A stretch of 64,000 bases of DNA. It comes from Gentiana macrophylla. Taxonomy: Eukaryota > Streptophyta > Magnoliopsida > Gentianales > Gentianaceae. The notes below the pieces were generated by a model. It made no database searches and was not told where the DNA came from. It worked only from the letters and a program-made list of their open reading frames with translations. Below are positions 1 to 12,045 of the stretch, in pieces. How positions within the stretch are numbered: position 1 is the first letter of the stretch; every line of letters starts with the position of its first letter. The stretch is from positions 36,381,318 to 36,445,317 of the forward strand of contig CM047810.1 of assembly GCA_026214975.1 (NCBI GenBank), read 5' to 3'. Both the position numbers and the translations under genes were made by a program.

Positions 1-1003
1 TTTTAACAACAAAATTACATCGTTTCAATCTTTAAAAAAATTAGGATCTCGGTAGGTCACGTCACCCATCGTTGGCACATGTAGATCCGCCAATGATCTA
101 TCTGTGTATACATGTTAATTGTTCGCTCTTATGTACTATCTTTACTTTATACATTTCAATTTGTGAAAAAGAACTTGGAATTTTATCATTGTTCTAGTAA
201 ATGGAATTACTTGTCTTTGATATATTATGTTTCATTTCTGAGATTCATAACTCACCCCTTATTAACAACAGTAGATCAAGGATGTTAGTGACCCTTTTGC
301 TCCTACTCCTTCATTTCAGTAGACTATTTTTGGGTCAAGAGTGTCTTTTATGACTAATTATGTAATTCATCTTTAACGAATTCTGTGTCATCTTCTTAAT
401 CCGTTCTTGGGTCCGGAGCGTCTTATGTAATTACTTCATCTTTCACGAATTTTGTGTCATCTTTTTAGTCCGCAATTGAGAAGTTGTGGATATCGTATGT
501 GATGAATGTAATGATGTTGCACGATGATTTGTATCTTGTAGTATGGTATTCTAGTTGTATTATTTAGAGTGAATAGCGCAAATCACCATCATCTTTCGGT
601 CAAGTTTGAGATTTGCGCGTAATCATCTTTAGATTTGACAATTTTACTGCTTATGTTGTGTCATATTTTGCAAAAAACCACTCATTTTCGAATTTCCCGT
701 TAACTTGCGGCCATGATCTGTAAGAGGGGAAGTTCTAGGAAGGTGTCTCCACTTATAGTGAAATGAAAGTTAAATAAATCTGAACCACACAATTTGAATC
801 TAATTTAAAAACAAACGTGTGTAGATCACACCACACGGGTGCACTCGCCATAATAACTATCCCTGTAAGAGGTGGATAACGTCAACAACAAAGACGTGAC
901 ATTGAGAGTGTTTTCATTAGAATAATATGATAGAGTCACATTTGATCACCATGATCTTAAAAGAGAACATTATTTCTTCTTCTAAAAGAAAAGGACACTA
1001 CTA
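1..1003. other. Intergenic DNA downstream of the ABC transporter gene
   Basis: No coding region is supported here. The first 110 bases contain GATCTCGGTAGG and, further on, GATCCGCCAATG, a pattern that recurs at 15850-15884 near the end of a hAT-like MITE, so the left edge probably holds the end of a related element. An imperfect direct duplication of about 66 bp lies at 357-480: both copies carry TTATGTAATT, then CATCTTT, then TGTGTCATCTT. The interval also contains the presumed 3' flank of the minus-strand transporter gene, but no single polyadenylation signal stands out. Confidence 0.5.
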
Positions 1004-4000
1004 CTATCTCCTTTGGAAGTTAAGATACTTGATTCCAAAGGCGAAAATAAGAGCAAAGAGAAGAACCCAAACAAGGTGAAGTAGAGCAACCACAGGCAGA
1101 AAATCATGGCGATAACCGAGCGATTCCTTAAGGTATTCTTTAACAGTAACAAAACCAGCTCCAGGAACAGCCACTAGATTTTCTCTGTCACCAACTTGTG
1201 AAGTAATCAGCCCATTGATTGTCCAAGCCACTGGTGATAGCCAATAGTACCATCTCCACCATATCGGAATCTGTGTCTTAGGAATCAAGAAACCAGAGAA
1301 CAAGTTCCACAAACTCATGAAAAAACCCATTGATATGGCTGCAATCTGTATCCCTGATGTTAATGCCACTAACATCATTCCATACATCGCAAAGTAGATG
1401 AAGCACATTACCACAAAGTAGTAGAAAGACAAGAATTTCACTGGTGTCCACTCGAACCCGATCATTGAATATAAGATGAGAGTGTACACCATTGTCACTA
1501 CTGCTATGTAGATCACCTCTATTGTCACCTGAGCAATGGCGTAAGGAAGTGCTGAATACATCCCCGCACCCTTTTCCCGGTAAAAAACCGTTCTTTCCAC
1601 TGAGACAACTCCCTGAACTGAACTGGCATTGGTTGCTCCAAGGAAAAGGACACATGAATATATACATCCCATCAGGTTCATCAAATCTTGTTGATTTTGC
1701 CTGTGCCAAAGAAAAAGAAAAGTGATCTTTTTATCTTTGATCTAATATTTTAACAACCAACATTTGTATATACAATAAATAAAGAGTTGTGGAATTGCTT
1801 ACATCTTCTGGCCCTTCTGCCAAAAAACAAAGCCAAAAATGATGCCACATACAACAGTCAAGAGCAAACGGATGGCATTATATTGAGGATGCCTCCAATA
1901 AGATAAATTCTGTTTCCAGAAACATGCTCTACATTGCGTGAAGAATGGTTGAGAATACTTGGTTGGGAAATGGAGGTCATTAGACCCTGGTGGTGGTGTA
2001 CTCAGTTCCTTTATAAGTTCTTGATTTCTCCTGCAATCAAATAAACACAAAACAAATGAAAAAAAAAGCCAGGTATTTGGCATTGAGAAAATACATTAAA
2101 AACAAAAACTACTCACTTGTGGAGGGATGAATGGGCATAAATGTCAGCAAAATCGACTTGCAGCTGAGCCTCCATTGAAGTAGTACTGATATCCAACATC
2201 CAGGTTGCAGGGTTATACCCTTCTTTAATCTTTGGAACGCCAGGTACAGCCTACAATAACATAATTAACTAGAAGTGAATTTTCCATATACATACATACC
2301 TCAAAGTTCATACAATGGCCAACTTGAAAGTTGAAACTAAAAGCTCAGTTCAAACGGTATTTTTAGTAATTATATATATATACCTCAAAGTATTCTATCA
2401 TCTTCTGAGAATGATGTCCAAGTTCTCCAGCATAAATGACTCTCCCTCCTCTTTTCATCAATAATAACTGCAAGAAGTACCGATACTTGAAGTTAAATAT
2501 CCATACATTACTTGAAGATCATAGCAATCAACCAACATATCTTCACGATTTTCGGTTTTTACCTCATCAAAGGATTCAAAAATGTCTATGCTTGGCTGAT
2601 GAATTGTGCATATAACTGTTCTACCGGTGTCCACCGTGTTTCTAACAGCACGCATAACTATAGCAGCAGCTCTTGCATCAAGGCCTGATGTTGGTTCGTC
2701 CATGAATATTATAGATGGATTTGCAACCAACTCAACAGCAATCGTTAGGCGTTTTCTTTGTTCTGTTGACAATCCATCAACTCCTGGTAGGCCAACTAAT
2801 GAGTCTCCTATACTTTTAAGCTCAACCAGTTCCATGACTTCATCCACAAACATCTGTACCAATTCAAAAGAAAAAAAAAAAGTGTATTTATTTATCTGGT
2901 TTGAGCCCATAAAGTAACATAAGAGTTACCAAGAACAAGACGTACCTTACGAGTGTGGGCGTTTACATCACTAGGAAGACGGAGCCAAGCAGAATACATC
3001 ACAGATTCATACACAGTAACATGAGGTGAATGAATATCGTTTTGTTCACAGTAACCACTGATTCTTGCAAATGTATCCTGTTTTTTCGGGTAACCTGAAA
3101 TGCTGATGTTTCCTTCGATTTGGCCACCGGTCTTTCGTCCAGCCAAAACATCCATCAAAGTAGTCTTTCCGGCACCACTAACACCTACTAAGGCTGTTAG
3201 TACACCAGGCCTGAAACAGCCACTGACATCTTGCAGTAGTTGCAGACGGTTTTCTTGAGCACCTTGCTTCTTCATTTCCTGATTAGAAAATTTTCATGTT
3301 TTATAACACATTATGAGCATATGAATTAAGTGAAACGAGTGCAGAAATCGTTACAAGCTAAGTAAATTCAAGTGGACTTTACATCTGGCATATCAACATA
3401 GTAGTTGATTCTGTCAAAAGCAAGTGAAAGAGGTTGGAAGGGCAGAATCATTCCTTTCTTCGACACTGCATTGGATTCACTGCCATTTGAAATATTTTGC
3501 AGTTCACTAGAATCATGACCTGGAAACAATTAAAAACTGTTAGTGGAATTGAACTTTGATATTTTACATATTAAAGCCCAAGAATTGATAAAATTTCACT
3601 TAACATTGGAAATTGTACGATATTCGAACCTTGAGATGTTTCTGTACTGGAAGAAGAGGATGACTGATTTTCATCCTCAATCAAAACTGCTCCTTTAGAA
3701 TCGCCTAAGGCTGAGGATAGAATAAGAGGCAACAGCCTTTAGCAATCAGATAAATAATAATACATTAGAAAAAAAAAGTAAGGAAGGAATCAAGCTCACG
3801 TTTTAAGAAGGTAAGTGCGATAATGAAAAGAATGTTGAGGATGACAGAAAATCCAAAGAGTGCAGCAACACAAACCCAATACATGTACTCATCGGTATAG
3901 AAGCCTCTTGACTTGAGCAAGGCTTTCCCCACTGTAGTTGCATTGATACGAGGATCTGTGTTAGGCTGTAAAAAGAAGAGTTTAATCATTGATGAACAAT

Positions 4001-7000
4001 AAAATCTTAATCAACAGTCAAAAGGGAAATTTAACTTGGACATTCTAGTTTAGAGAGTTTACCGCACTCCATCTTTTGTCAAGAAATTCAGTCATTACAA
4101 TGGCATTTTGTCCATAGCTCATTGGAGAAAGATATGTTGCCCATCTTATCCATGGCTTCAAGTCATCTGCAGTTATGAAATTGTAAGTTTACTTTCTCAT
4201 TGAAACACTAATCCATTAGTCATCTATAGCTGTCAGATATCGTTCTAATTTTCATGTTCATAAGTTAGTGGAAATTTAGAATGCCGACATTTTTCATAAG
4301 TCATTTGATATCACTCAAAAGTTTGAAGAGAGAAAAGAGCATTACCTTTGGAAACTACGAAGCCTCCAAGCAAAAAGACCGTTAGCAACGTGAAGGTACC
4401 TAATGTATTTGCTACCACTTGTGTTCTGCCTACTGCTGCAACAAAACGGAAAAGAGAGAGAGCCATTTGATTCACAAAAAAGAATGTCAAGAACTGCCTG
4501 AAGAACCTGTGCATAAGAGTGAAAAAAAATATTATCAGAAGATGTCTAAAACTTGATGTTCATGGTAAAAACAATTGCCTGAGAAACTGCAAATACCTTC
4601 CAGCAGAGGGCGCTAGACCGATAGTAAAATATGTTAAGATGATCCAAATTGCTGATTCTATAAAAGAAATAGGTATCCTGAGCAAATAAATCGGCAAACC
4701 AAAAGCCCACGCCGGATAAAAAAGGAAATCACGCTGTTTAAAGAAGACAGGAAGCTTGAAAACAGTCATTGCAAGTTCTGCCATTCCATTGAACATCACA
4801 TTTAAAAGACTATAAAAAAGAGCTCCATAGAATTTCCCTCCATCTTCTAGATGCCCATGAGGCATTTTAGTTCTGAAGAACACTGTAAACGCAATACATG
4901 CCATGATGGTGAGCTGACAAGTCTTGAATATATATACAAATGAGTTTCTCTTCATTAGCAACCATTCCCTTGCGAAACAGGCCTTAAAAATGTCCCAACT
5001 GGAAAGTCCATAAACTTCTTTAACCAAAGCAGCTGGATGAGCTTTTGTTTTATCATAAGGCACGCGTAGCTCTTCTTCAAGCCGTTGCCCAACGTGAAAA
5101 GACTTGAACGCTTTCACGAATGAAGAAACAGAGATGTATCTGTAAGGTTCATCTTTCTTAAACCAATATTGTGATTGATCTTTCTTGGATGTCACTTCTT
5201 GAAGGAAATCAGCTACTCCTTTTCTATCTGGACATTTGAATCCCATGTATTCAAAGAACTGAAGGATATTATCACGTGGACCTTGGTAAACAATCTGACC
5301 TTCTGAAATTAGTATAATATCATCAAACAGTTCAAATGTCTCTGGTGCTGGTTGCAAAAGTGCAACTATCATGGTTAAGTCGAAAACATGAACCATTTGC
5401 TTCAAGTAGTTTATAATCTGAAATGTAGTTGAACTATCCAACCCTGTTGATATTTCGTCCATGTAATAAGCTGTAGCCGGTCCAACCAACATTTCACCTG
5501 CATAAAAAATCATCCACAAATTCTCAACTTACGAACAGCAAACTTCAAACAAAAAGACTATATCATTACAGCAAGAGTGTTAAATCCTACCAGTTGTCAC
5601 ACGTTTCTTTTGTCCGCCAGAAATACCCCTTCTCATATTGTCACCGACTATTATGCCAGAACATATATCTAATCCAAGAAGCTGTAGCAAAATTGATGGA
5701 CAGTGAGATCACTGAAACTTAAATTAGGGGGGACAAAAATGCATATGTAAAGATGCCGACCTTAAGAACACAATCTGTAGCCAGACTACTTCTTTTACCC
5801 TCCACGGCAATAGCCTTCATGAATGCATCAATGTCAGGGTCAGGTTTAATTCCAGCTTCTTTCTCTCTTCTTGAGAGTTCAGCTAGGAGATTATATCGAG
5901 CTCCAGTCCCGAGACACTGAGCTGAAAAGTCCAACGTCTCTCTTACTGTCATCTCCCCAAAATGAAGGTCATGTTGGCTGACATAAGCACATGTTCTTTG
6001 GGGGACAAATTCTTTCAACTCATGGCCACAATAAGTGACTTTCCCAGTTGTCTGCACACAACAATCACAATCACACGCCATTATGAATTATTACCAAATT
6101 AGGCCATAGATAGATAGAAACTAAACCAAAATCTATCAATAAACTTACCCTCAAATCATCATCAAGTTTTCCTGCAAGTGATAGCAACATTGTTGTTTTT
6201 CCTGCACCTGGGGGCCCTAATAGTAGTGTCATCCTGAATATGTACACAGAATCAGGGTGCAATTACAAATACACATAATATTTATGTATGTATAGGCATC
6301 CAAAGTAATCACAACTTAGTGAAATATCCTATTTGGACAGAAGGTATACCTTGATGGTTTGACAATCCCACTAATGTCTTTCAGTATAGTCACTTTTCTC
6401 CTGTTAGACGGGGCAAGGCGGACTAATCTCAGAGCACCCTATTATCAACCATCACAGACAAAGAATTTGGGTGAAGTTAAAGTGGAAGAATTATACATGT
6501 ACACAAGAATATATAACTGATGATTTGCCCAACTGTTTTGTCAAGAAAATACTTCCAGCATTCAATGTAATCATTTTAACAAAAGTAATCATTAATTCTC
6601 CAGTTTTGTGCAAGGATACATAATTAAGAAGTATACATATATATAGCAATATACCTCAATTACGTTGAGAGTTGCATTCAACAAAGTTGGCAATGCTCTA
6701 CTTCCCACATATGCCTCTCCCTCCACTGAAAAATTCTCATACCTTACTTCGATTTTCGGTGTGTCAATCCCCACCCTACATATTTAATTTGTTCATAAAT
6801 AAATGGATTATTAAATAATTGCATGATACTATTTACATGCATATGAATATATGATGATGATGATGACAGTTAACAATCCAAGAAATTATTACGTACTTAT
6901 CGAGACGATCTCTAAGCCTGCGGAGGAATTTCTCATGGTCCTCGTCAATAAGCTGAAGAATATTACTAATCAACTTCTGTTTACCATCTTTTCCGAGTTT

Positions 7001-7234
7001 TCGAACGTCGATGTCCTGATAAACGATGCTTCCGTCTTCATGAACTTGGCTTAATAAACCTTTCCGGATCCTATCGTAGGTTGGCAGTCTCTGAATGGCC
7101 GCCCATCGGAGCATCTCTTCATCTTCTTCATGATGATCATGCCGATTACAACTAAACGCGTCCGGCGGTACCTGCTGCAACGCGTCCCGGAAAGAAGAAA
7201 AACTTCCCCGGTGGCTTCCGATTTCTTCACCCAT
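1004..7234 (-). CDS. Full-size ABCG/PDR-type ABC transporter, 18 exons, 1443 aa
   Basis: Plasma-membrane ATP-driven exporter of the pleiotropic drug resistance group. Exons on the minus strand: 7234-6897, 6775-6655, 6438-6350, 6233-6149, 6051-5761, 5681-5591, 5497-4597, 4506-4346, 4166-4063, 3965-3800, 3710-3630, 3519-3383, 3278-2946, 2853-2563, 2467-2384, 2250-2117, 2030-1803, 1700-1004. All introns are GT-AG, phases agree, and the total is 4332 nt including TAG. The order is the reverse NBD-TMD-NBD-TMD of PDR proteins: Walker [10 protein letters not shown] (about residue 189), signature SGGQ (329), Walker B YYMDE (349-353), first membrane domain, second Walker [10 protein letters not shown] (887), LSTEQ (994), [10 protein letters not shown] (1016), second membrane domain, C-terminal NFQRR. 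Length is normal for the family. The start at 7234 gives the usual acidic N-terminus before [17 protein letters not shown]. No frameshift is seen. Substrate and exact orthologue cannot be assigned from sequence alone. Confidence 0.95.
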
Positions 7235-7311
7235 TAATTAATGCCACAAAAACCGCAAATCGCTTTACTTAATCACAGGGATTTACGTGTTTAAACGAGA
7301 CAATGTATACG

Positions 7312-7313
<2 letters not shown>

Positions 7314-7342
<29 letters not shown>
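7314..7342. repeat. A29 homopolymer in the 5' flank of the ABC transporter
   Basis: Twenty-nine consecutive A residues on the plus strand (T on the transcribed sense strand), about 80 bp upstream of the start codon. It lies between the candidate TATA box and the start codon, so it may be transcribed as a poly(U) leader tract. Its length should be regarded as uncertain in any assembly. Confidence 0.9.
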
Positions 7343-7346
<4 letters not shown>

Positions 7347-7421
7347 TCAAAGATCACGAGTTAAAGATGAAAAGTTAAACGTTTAGGTGGTTGAATGAAT
7401 TAATACCGCACGGGAACGGGA

Positions 7422-7428
7422 ATTTATA
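7422..7428 (-). promoter_or_regulatory. Candidate TATA box of the ABC transporter gene
   Basis: Reading the minus strand, CTGTATAAATTCCC lies about 190 bp upstream of the start codon at 7234, a sensible distance for a plant core promoter. Transcription from it would place the A29/T29 homopolymer (7314-7342) in the 5' leader. Position and sequence only; no experimental support. Confidence 0.4.
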
Positions 7429-7630
7429 CAGGGAATAACAAATTTGCATTGAAATGGATGCTGTCAAAAAAGAAAAGAGAGTGAAATCCGGGAAGCTTCT
7501 ATTAGCTAAAACGCAGGGAACATTTTGTGTGGGCAGGATCCATATCATCTAGAATCCGCACAGGAGGAGGAGACTTATACGTCATTTTAATCAATATCTA
7601 TACCGTTTAGGATAACGGAAGAAGAAAATT

Positions 7631-7774
7631 GAGTAATGACATCTTCATAAGTGACATAACGGTGATCTACACCGTTGATCATAATTAGTTTAATTGATAA
7701 TGGTATAAATTTAATATGATTAACGGTGTAAATCACTGTTGTGAGGTACAATCGTTGTGCTTCTATTATTACTC
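7631..7774. mobile_element. Small MITE-like inverted repeat (144 bp)
   Basis: The left part carries GAGTAATGAC and GTGATCTACACCGTTGATCA; the right part, read in reverse complement, carries GAGTAATAATAG and GTGATTTACACCGTTAATCA. The ends are therefore imperfect inverted repeats about a short AT-rich centre. Related words (CACAACGA, CAACGATTG) recur at 13944-14150. No coding potential. Superfamily not determined because a clear target duplication was not found. Confidence 0.5.
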
Positions 7775-8527
7775 AAGAAAAATTACGGGTGATTCTTTTC
7801 ATACATCCAAGTGATGTGTAGAAGTAATTCGGATACATAATATTTTAAACCAATTACCGTAGATTTTTTTTTTAATGATATAACCGTTATATAAAGATTA
7901 TATTAAGTAACATAATTATATTTATTTTATTTTAATCTCTCATACACGATAAAAATATGTTATGTTGAAGAGAGTAAAAATAAAAGATTACGAGAATTGT
8001 ATTATAAAATTTTAACATGTCTGGCCTTTATCTGGCAAATTCTGGCTATAAAATCTTTCCACAACCGTTACATCAAACGTTACATCTTAAAATCCCTCGT
8101 TACCGTGTTTGTTTACCACTCCTGTAAAAAAAATCTAGATTACTAAAGAAAGAGTAAACAATCATTGACAGGGTGGGCCCAACATGGGGAGGAAGGCATG
8201 ACTCCCAGTCAAATTTCTATGTGAAATTATTAGTATACTCCTCTAATAATATTCTAAATTCGTGTATGTATATTATTTCGAACATGTCATTGTAAAATTG
8301 CCCTCTAGCTAAATTGGTTAGATGCCTCCTTATTAGTCCTTTTCCCCCTTCTTTCTAGCCTTTTTTGTGTTTTGTTTTTGTTTCTCCCTTTTTAGCCCTT
8401 TTTTGTTTTCTCATTTCTGGTCTTTTTTATTTTCTCCCCGTCTTTTTTTTCCTCCTTTCTAGCCTTTTGTTTTGTTTCTCCTTTCCCATTTTTTGGTTTG
8501 TAATTTATGTTTTTTCATTTCTTATTA
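7775..8527. other. AT-rich intergenic DNA with a pyrimidine-rich stretch
   Basis: No gene seen. From about 8335 to 8515 the plus strand is almost only T and C and is built from loose repetitions of TTTCTAGCCTTTTTTG and TTTGTTTCTCC. It looks like a degenerate low-complexity expansion rather than coding or regulatory sequence. Confidence 0.4.
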
Positions 8528-9690
8528 TGTAACGTCCCGTTTTGACACCCGAAGTCTTATCCTAGGAAAAACGTTAAGCGACGTATAAAATAAAAAAAAT
8601 TTCACTTTATACATAAGTCTCTTCTACGTCGTATCGAGTTAATCAAAATGGAAGCAAAAGACTCGGGTAATATTTTTTCCAACATCAAAGAATAGAAACT
8701 CAATATCTAAAGAAAGAAATGTAACATTTATTACACTGGGAAACCAAACGAAACCAAAACGTACGAAAACCTCCAAACATATACTAAAAGGAATTACAAA
8801 GTTTTCAAAGAAACTTCAGGCCTAAAATGTAAATAAAACAAGAATAAATAAACTCTTCAACTTCGGCATCATAAAACGTCGTCATCAAAGTCCTCCTCGA
8901 ACTCCGGATTTACCTGTTCGTCTTCTTTCCCCCAAACACATAAATAAACATGCATTTGAGGTAAGTACATAGTAAGAAGTAGAAGCTAAAAATTAACTAA
9001 GGCTATTTAACAAATTTTATTATAATAGTTATCTTTATGAGACCGACTCAATCTAAGGTTCACTCCATGCCCATCGACATGTCATGACTATACGTTTCTA
9101 GCAGCTTATCTTGGTTACGTCATCACTCAAGGACATTACGCATGGCGTTCATCAGCCTGAAGATATACTTGCTAACTAACGGTGATTAGCACCGTTAGCT
9201 CCAGGATCGCCCCAGTATGCGTATACGTCCAATGAATTTCATCCACTACCCTTCAGCCTTTTGAGCCAGTAGCGTTGTTCACCTTTTATGAACGTATCAC
9301 ATCGCCGATATGAAATAGTGTCTAACCAAGAATATGTGACGTTTTATCTTTTACTACACTTATGCAATTATTATTGTGTATTAACTAGCCACCTAAGTGT
9401 TTTCAAAGCAATACTCACCTTATCAACTCTACTCCCTCACTTAGACAGCTAGACATCACATCCTATCAAGTACACAGACATTGATGAACTCTAGATCATC
9501 AAAGCACAAGCCCTTCCATGCTTTTCCGACGGTCCCGAACTTCAACTCCGTTTAAGAGTACGTCCGGTGCCGGAACCAAACGCATCAGAAACTCAATAGG
9601 GGCTTGTTTATGTTTAATTAATGTTATTAGTTCAAGAAACGGCATTTAAAACTCATCTCATAGCTTAAAACATTATAAATAACATTCAAC

Positions 9691-9880
9691 CAGTGTCGGG
9701 GGGCGCCAACACTTTTGGCGTGCGCCAAAGTGCATCAGAGAGTTCACTGAACTCTTTGTTCAGGTTCGGGGGGCGCCAAAGCCTTCGGGGCGCGCCAAAA
9801 CTGCATCAGAGAGTTCACAAAACTCTCTGAACAGGTCAGGAGGGCGCCAAAAGGGCAGGGGCCGCCAAAACTGCCAAAAA
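9691..9880. repeat. 70-bp tandem repeat with paired GC-rich palindromes
   Basis: About 2.7 units start at 9691, 9761 and 9832 (spacing 70 and 71 bp). Each unit holds two palindromic cores, GGCGCC and then GGCGTGCGCC or GGCGCGCC, centred about 18 bp apart, followed by TGCATCAGAGAGTTCAC and a near-complement of AGAGAGTT. The third unit is partial and degenerate. The cores contain the E2F-like string TTTGGCGC in the reverse orientation. The same arrangement with different sequence occurs at 25835-25937. Confidence 0.75.
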
Positions 9881-10078
9881 CTACTCTAATGCAATTTTCT
9901 GCACTCTACCGATTTCTACTCAAATCCAAACATGATTTACACGATTTTTCTCATAAAAACACCAGAAAAACATACACTTTATGATCCAAAACAATCCTTA
10001 ATCTTAAACAACCTTTAGGCATAATCATTGATACAAAAACGCATCAAGAACACAATCTAACCTCTCTAGACCGTAATC

Positions 10079-10160
10079 AATTTGTAGGAAGAGCTTCTTA
10101 CCTTATAAGCAAGCAATTCCAACTCAAACATAAATTTGTAGGAAGAGCTTCTTACCTTAT
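10079..10160 (-). repeat. Duplicated splice-donor-like box in repeat copy A
   Basis: The 27-base segment ending CTTCTTACCTTAT occurs at 10079-10105 and again at 10134-10160. On the minus strand it reads ATAAGGTAAGAAG, a perfect plant 5' splice-site consensus. Copy C carries the equivalent box, also twice (see 26080-26200). Confidence 0.55.
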
Positions 10161-10206
10161 CTCGTTATTTGTCATACAGTCTCTATACATAAATTTTTTA
10201 TTACAT

Positions 10207-10691
10207 GTCTATTAATTCATCATTTTAATCATAAAATTACATAATTAGTCTATTAGACTAACACACATTTATAAGGAGCACATGATGTGTGCGCCTATTA
10301 ATTTTTCGTATAAACACACGCATGCATGTTGTTAGTATTAAATATACGTGTACTTGTTTATATAAAGATACGCTTATTAATTTTGTAATTTGTCGGTTTT
10401 GTAGTGTAGTTTGTGCTCCCGCTGAATTTTTTTCGGATCCGCCACTGATCATTGATTCAAATTTAAGAATAACATACTGAGGAGTCGACACTAAATTTGT
10501 AAGTAGATACTTTCAAAATTGATTCTAAACTTTTTTTTTGCTTAAAGCCCACGGTATCCAGAACCCACTGGTCCAACTAATTTGGAGTTTGACCCGGGTC
10601 GTGCATGCAGACTCTGACTCTTACATTTTATTTTTATTTTCCCTTAAAAATTGATTCTACGTTTTTTTAAGGGTAAAATGTGCTTATTTTA
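10207..10691. other. Intergenic DNA, no gene recognised
   Basis: AT-rich sequence without supported coding potential. GGATCCGCCACTG near 10435-10448 matches the kind of terminal sequence seen in plant hAT-type MITEs, but a partner end was not located. A short T run lies at about 10532-10540. Confidence 0.35.
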
Positions 10692-11282
10692 TTACTCGGT
10701 GTCCATCTTACAAGCACGAATTACATGAGGCGAGGGAGAAGAATCCCATTCTTTACATCCAACTAGACTGAGACATTCTCTAGATAACAAATGGGCAGGT
10801 AAGTTACCTTGCCTTTTGACAAAGGAGAAAGATAAAGAAACAAAGGCAGGCATTAATTTCCGGAAGTCCTCAATGATACTGCCTACATAAGACAAGTCCT
10901 CGGTGCGATCCTTGAGGCGTTGGTGTATAAGGTAGGAGTCCCCTTCTAATATAACATTGAAATAACCCCAGGTTAGAGCAGAGACTAGGGCGTGATAAGC
11001 AGTGAGAGCTTCATCAACTAGGACATCATAGCTACCTTCAAGTTTCTTGGCAAAACAACGGATTATTTTTCCTTGACTGATGCGTAGTAAGCCATCCACT
11101 ACTGATGATGATTCACCAAAAGCCGCATCTACATTGAATTTTAGAGACTCAGAAGGAGAGGGCTTCCACTTGATCTCAAGAGGAGGGGTGATGACCAATG
11201 TTCGAGTTCTTCGTGATGGCCTCCATATATTCTTCCTCGCTTCACCACGAGAGTGAACTAAGATGGATTGAACTTTCACCAT
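10692..11282 (-). pseudogene. LINE RNase H domain fragment (RVT_3 type)
   Basis: A 196-codon open stretch. The plant LINE/RVT_3 RNase H pattern is visible: FNVDAAFG with the first acidic residue (about residue 50), EALTAYHAL with the glutamate, LEGDSYLI with the next aspartate and NLPAHLLSRE near the C-terminus. In the family this domain removes RNA from the RNA-DNA hybrid after reverse transcription. It follows the zf-RVT block of the same remnant with a short frame overlap. Part of the dead LINE, not a host gene. Confidence 0.8.
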
Positions 11283-11740
11283 TTTCCTTCAAACAACCAT
11301 CCGTTTCTAGCTTTCCAGATGTTCCACAACATGCATATGATTCGAACCACTTCTGCTTCATCCACTAATTTAAGAATCTCATCAAACCAATATAGAAGAG
11401 AATGGGTTCGAATATTGGAAATATCAATACCAATGCTATATGCTTTCCAGACAGCTCTCAGGATGTCGCAGTCAATGAGGCAGTGCCATGACGATTCCTC
11501 TTGGCGCAAACAAATTTGACATTGGCCATTTCCAACTCCCCTGGTGTGCAACCCTGCAGCAGTGGGTAAGGCATTATTGAGAAGTTTCCAAAAGAATGAG
11601 TTATGCGCGGTTTAATTTTCAGCTTCCAAAGAGTCGACCAAAGTTTCTTGCTAGACGTTGCAGAAGATGATGCTTCAAGCTCAATATGACGAAATTTCAA
11701 GTCATAAGCGAGTTGGTATCCCGTCTTAACCGTATACACC
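11276..11740 (-). pseudogene. LINE zf-RVT region fragment
   Basis: Two overlapping minus-strand frames (11740-11458 and 11551-11276) together give the zf-RVT pattern: KKLWSTLWKLKIKPR followed, after a frameshift, by CQICLRQEESSWHCLIDC with the Cys/His residues, then a tryptophan-rich end (MLWNIWKARNGWLF). This lies between reverse transcriptase and RNase H in plant LINEs. Decayed. Confidence 0.75.
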
Positions 11741-12045
11741 CCATTGCTACCATATCATTTTGTCATCTCTGGGCGTGGGGGAAATAGGAATAGAAAGAAT
11801 TTTTCTGCCTCAAACGCATTAAAATTTTCTTGAACAACATCTCTTCTCCAAGTACGGTATATAGGATCAATTAGATCACAAACCTTGTGAAAATGACTGC
11901 GATTGACATTAGAATGCACGTGAATAGTGGGGAACACATGAAGCCAAGAATCATTTAAGATGTCGATGGTTCCATCTTATGCCATGAGCAAGTAGCTCTT
12001 TTCCATGTAGTATACCACGCCAGATAGCAGATGGGTAGCCCGTTA

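Larger units (their letters stand above)
8528..10206. mobile_element. LTR-like dispersed repeat, copy A (TGTAAC end)
   Basis: Begins TGTAACGTCCCG, typical of one class of plant LTRs that start TGTAAC and end TTACA. It shares order and words with copies at 23040-24445, 25800-26753 and 28694-30350: an early block with TTATTACA, a CACATAAATAAACA-type region, a GC-rich palindromic block and a terminal block with CTTCTTACCTTA. No open reading frame is preserved. The right end (ATTACA at 10200-10205) is only a guess because no matching target duplication flanks it. Most likely a solo LTR or LTR fragment. Confidence 0.45.

Noticed and set aside
10200..10205. ATTACA as the certain right end of repeat copy A
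   Set aside because: Flanking bases do not form a target duplication with those before 8528, so the boundary stays approximate.
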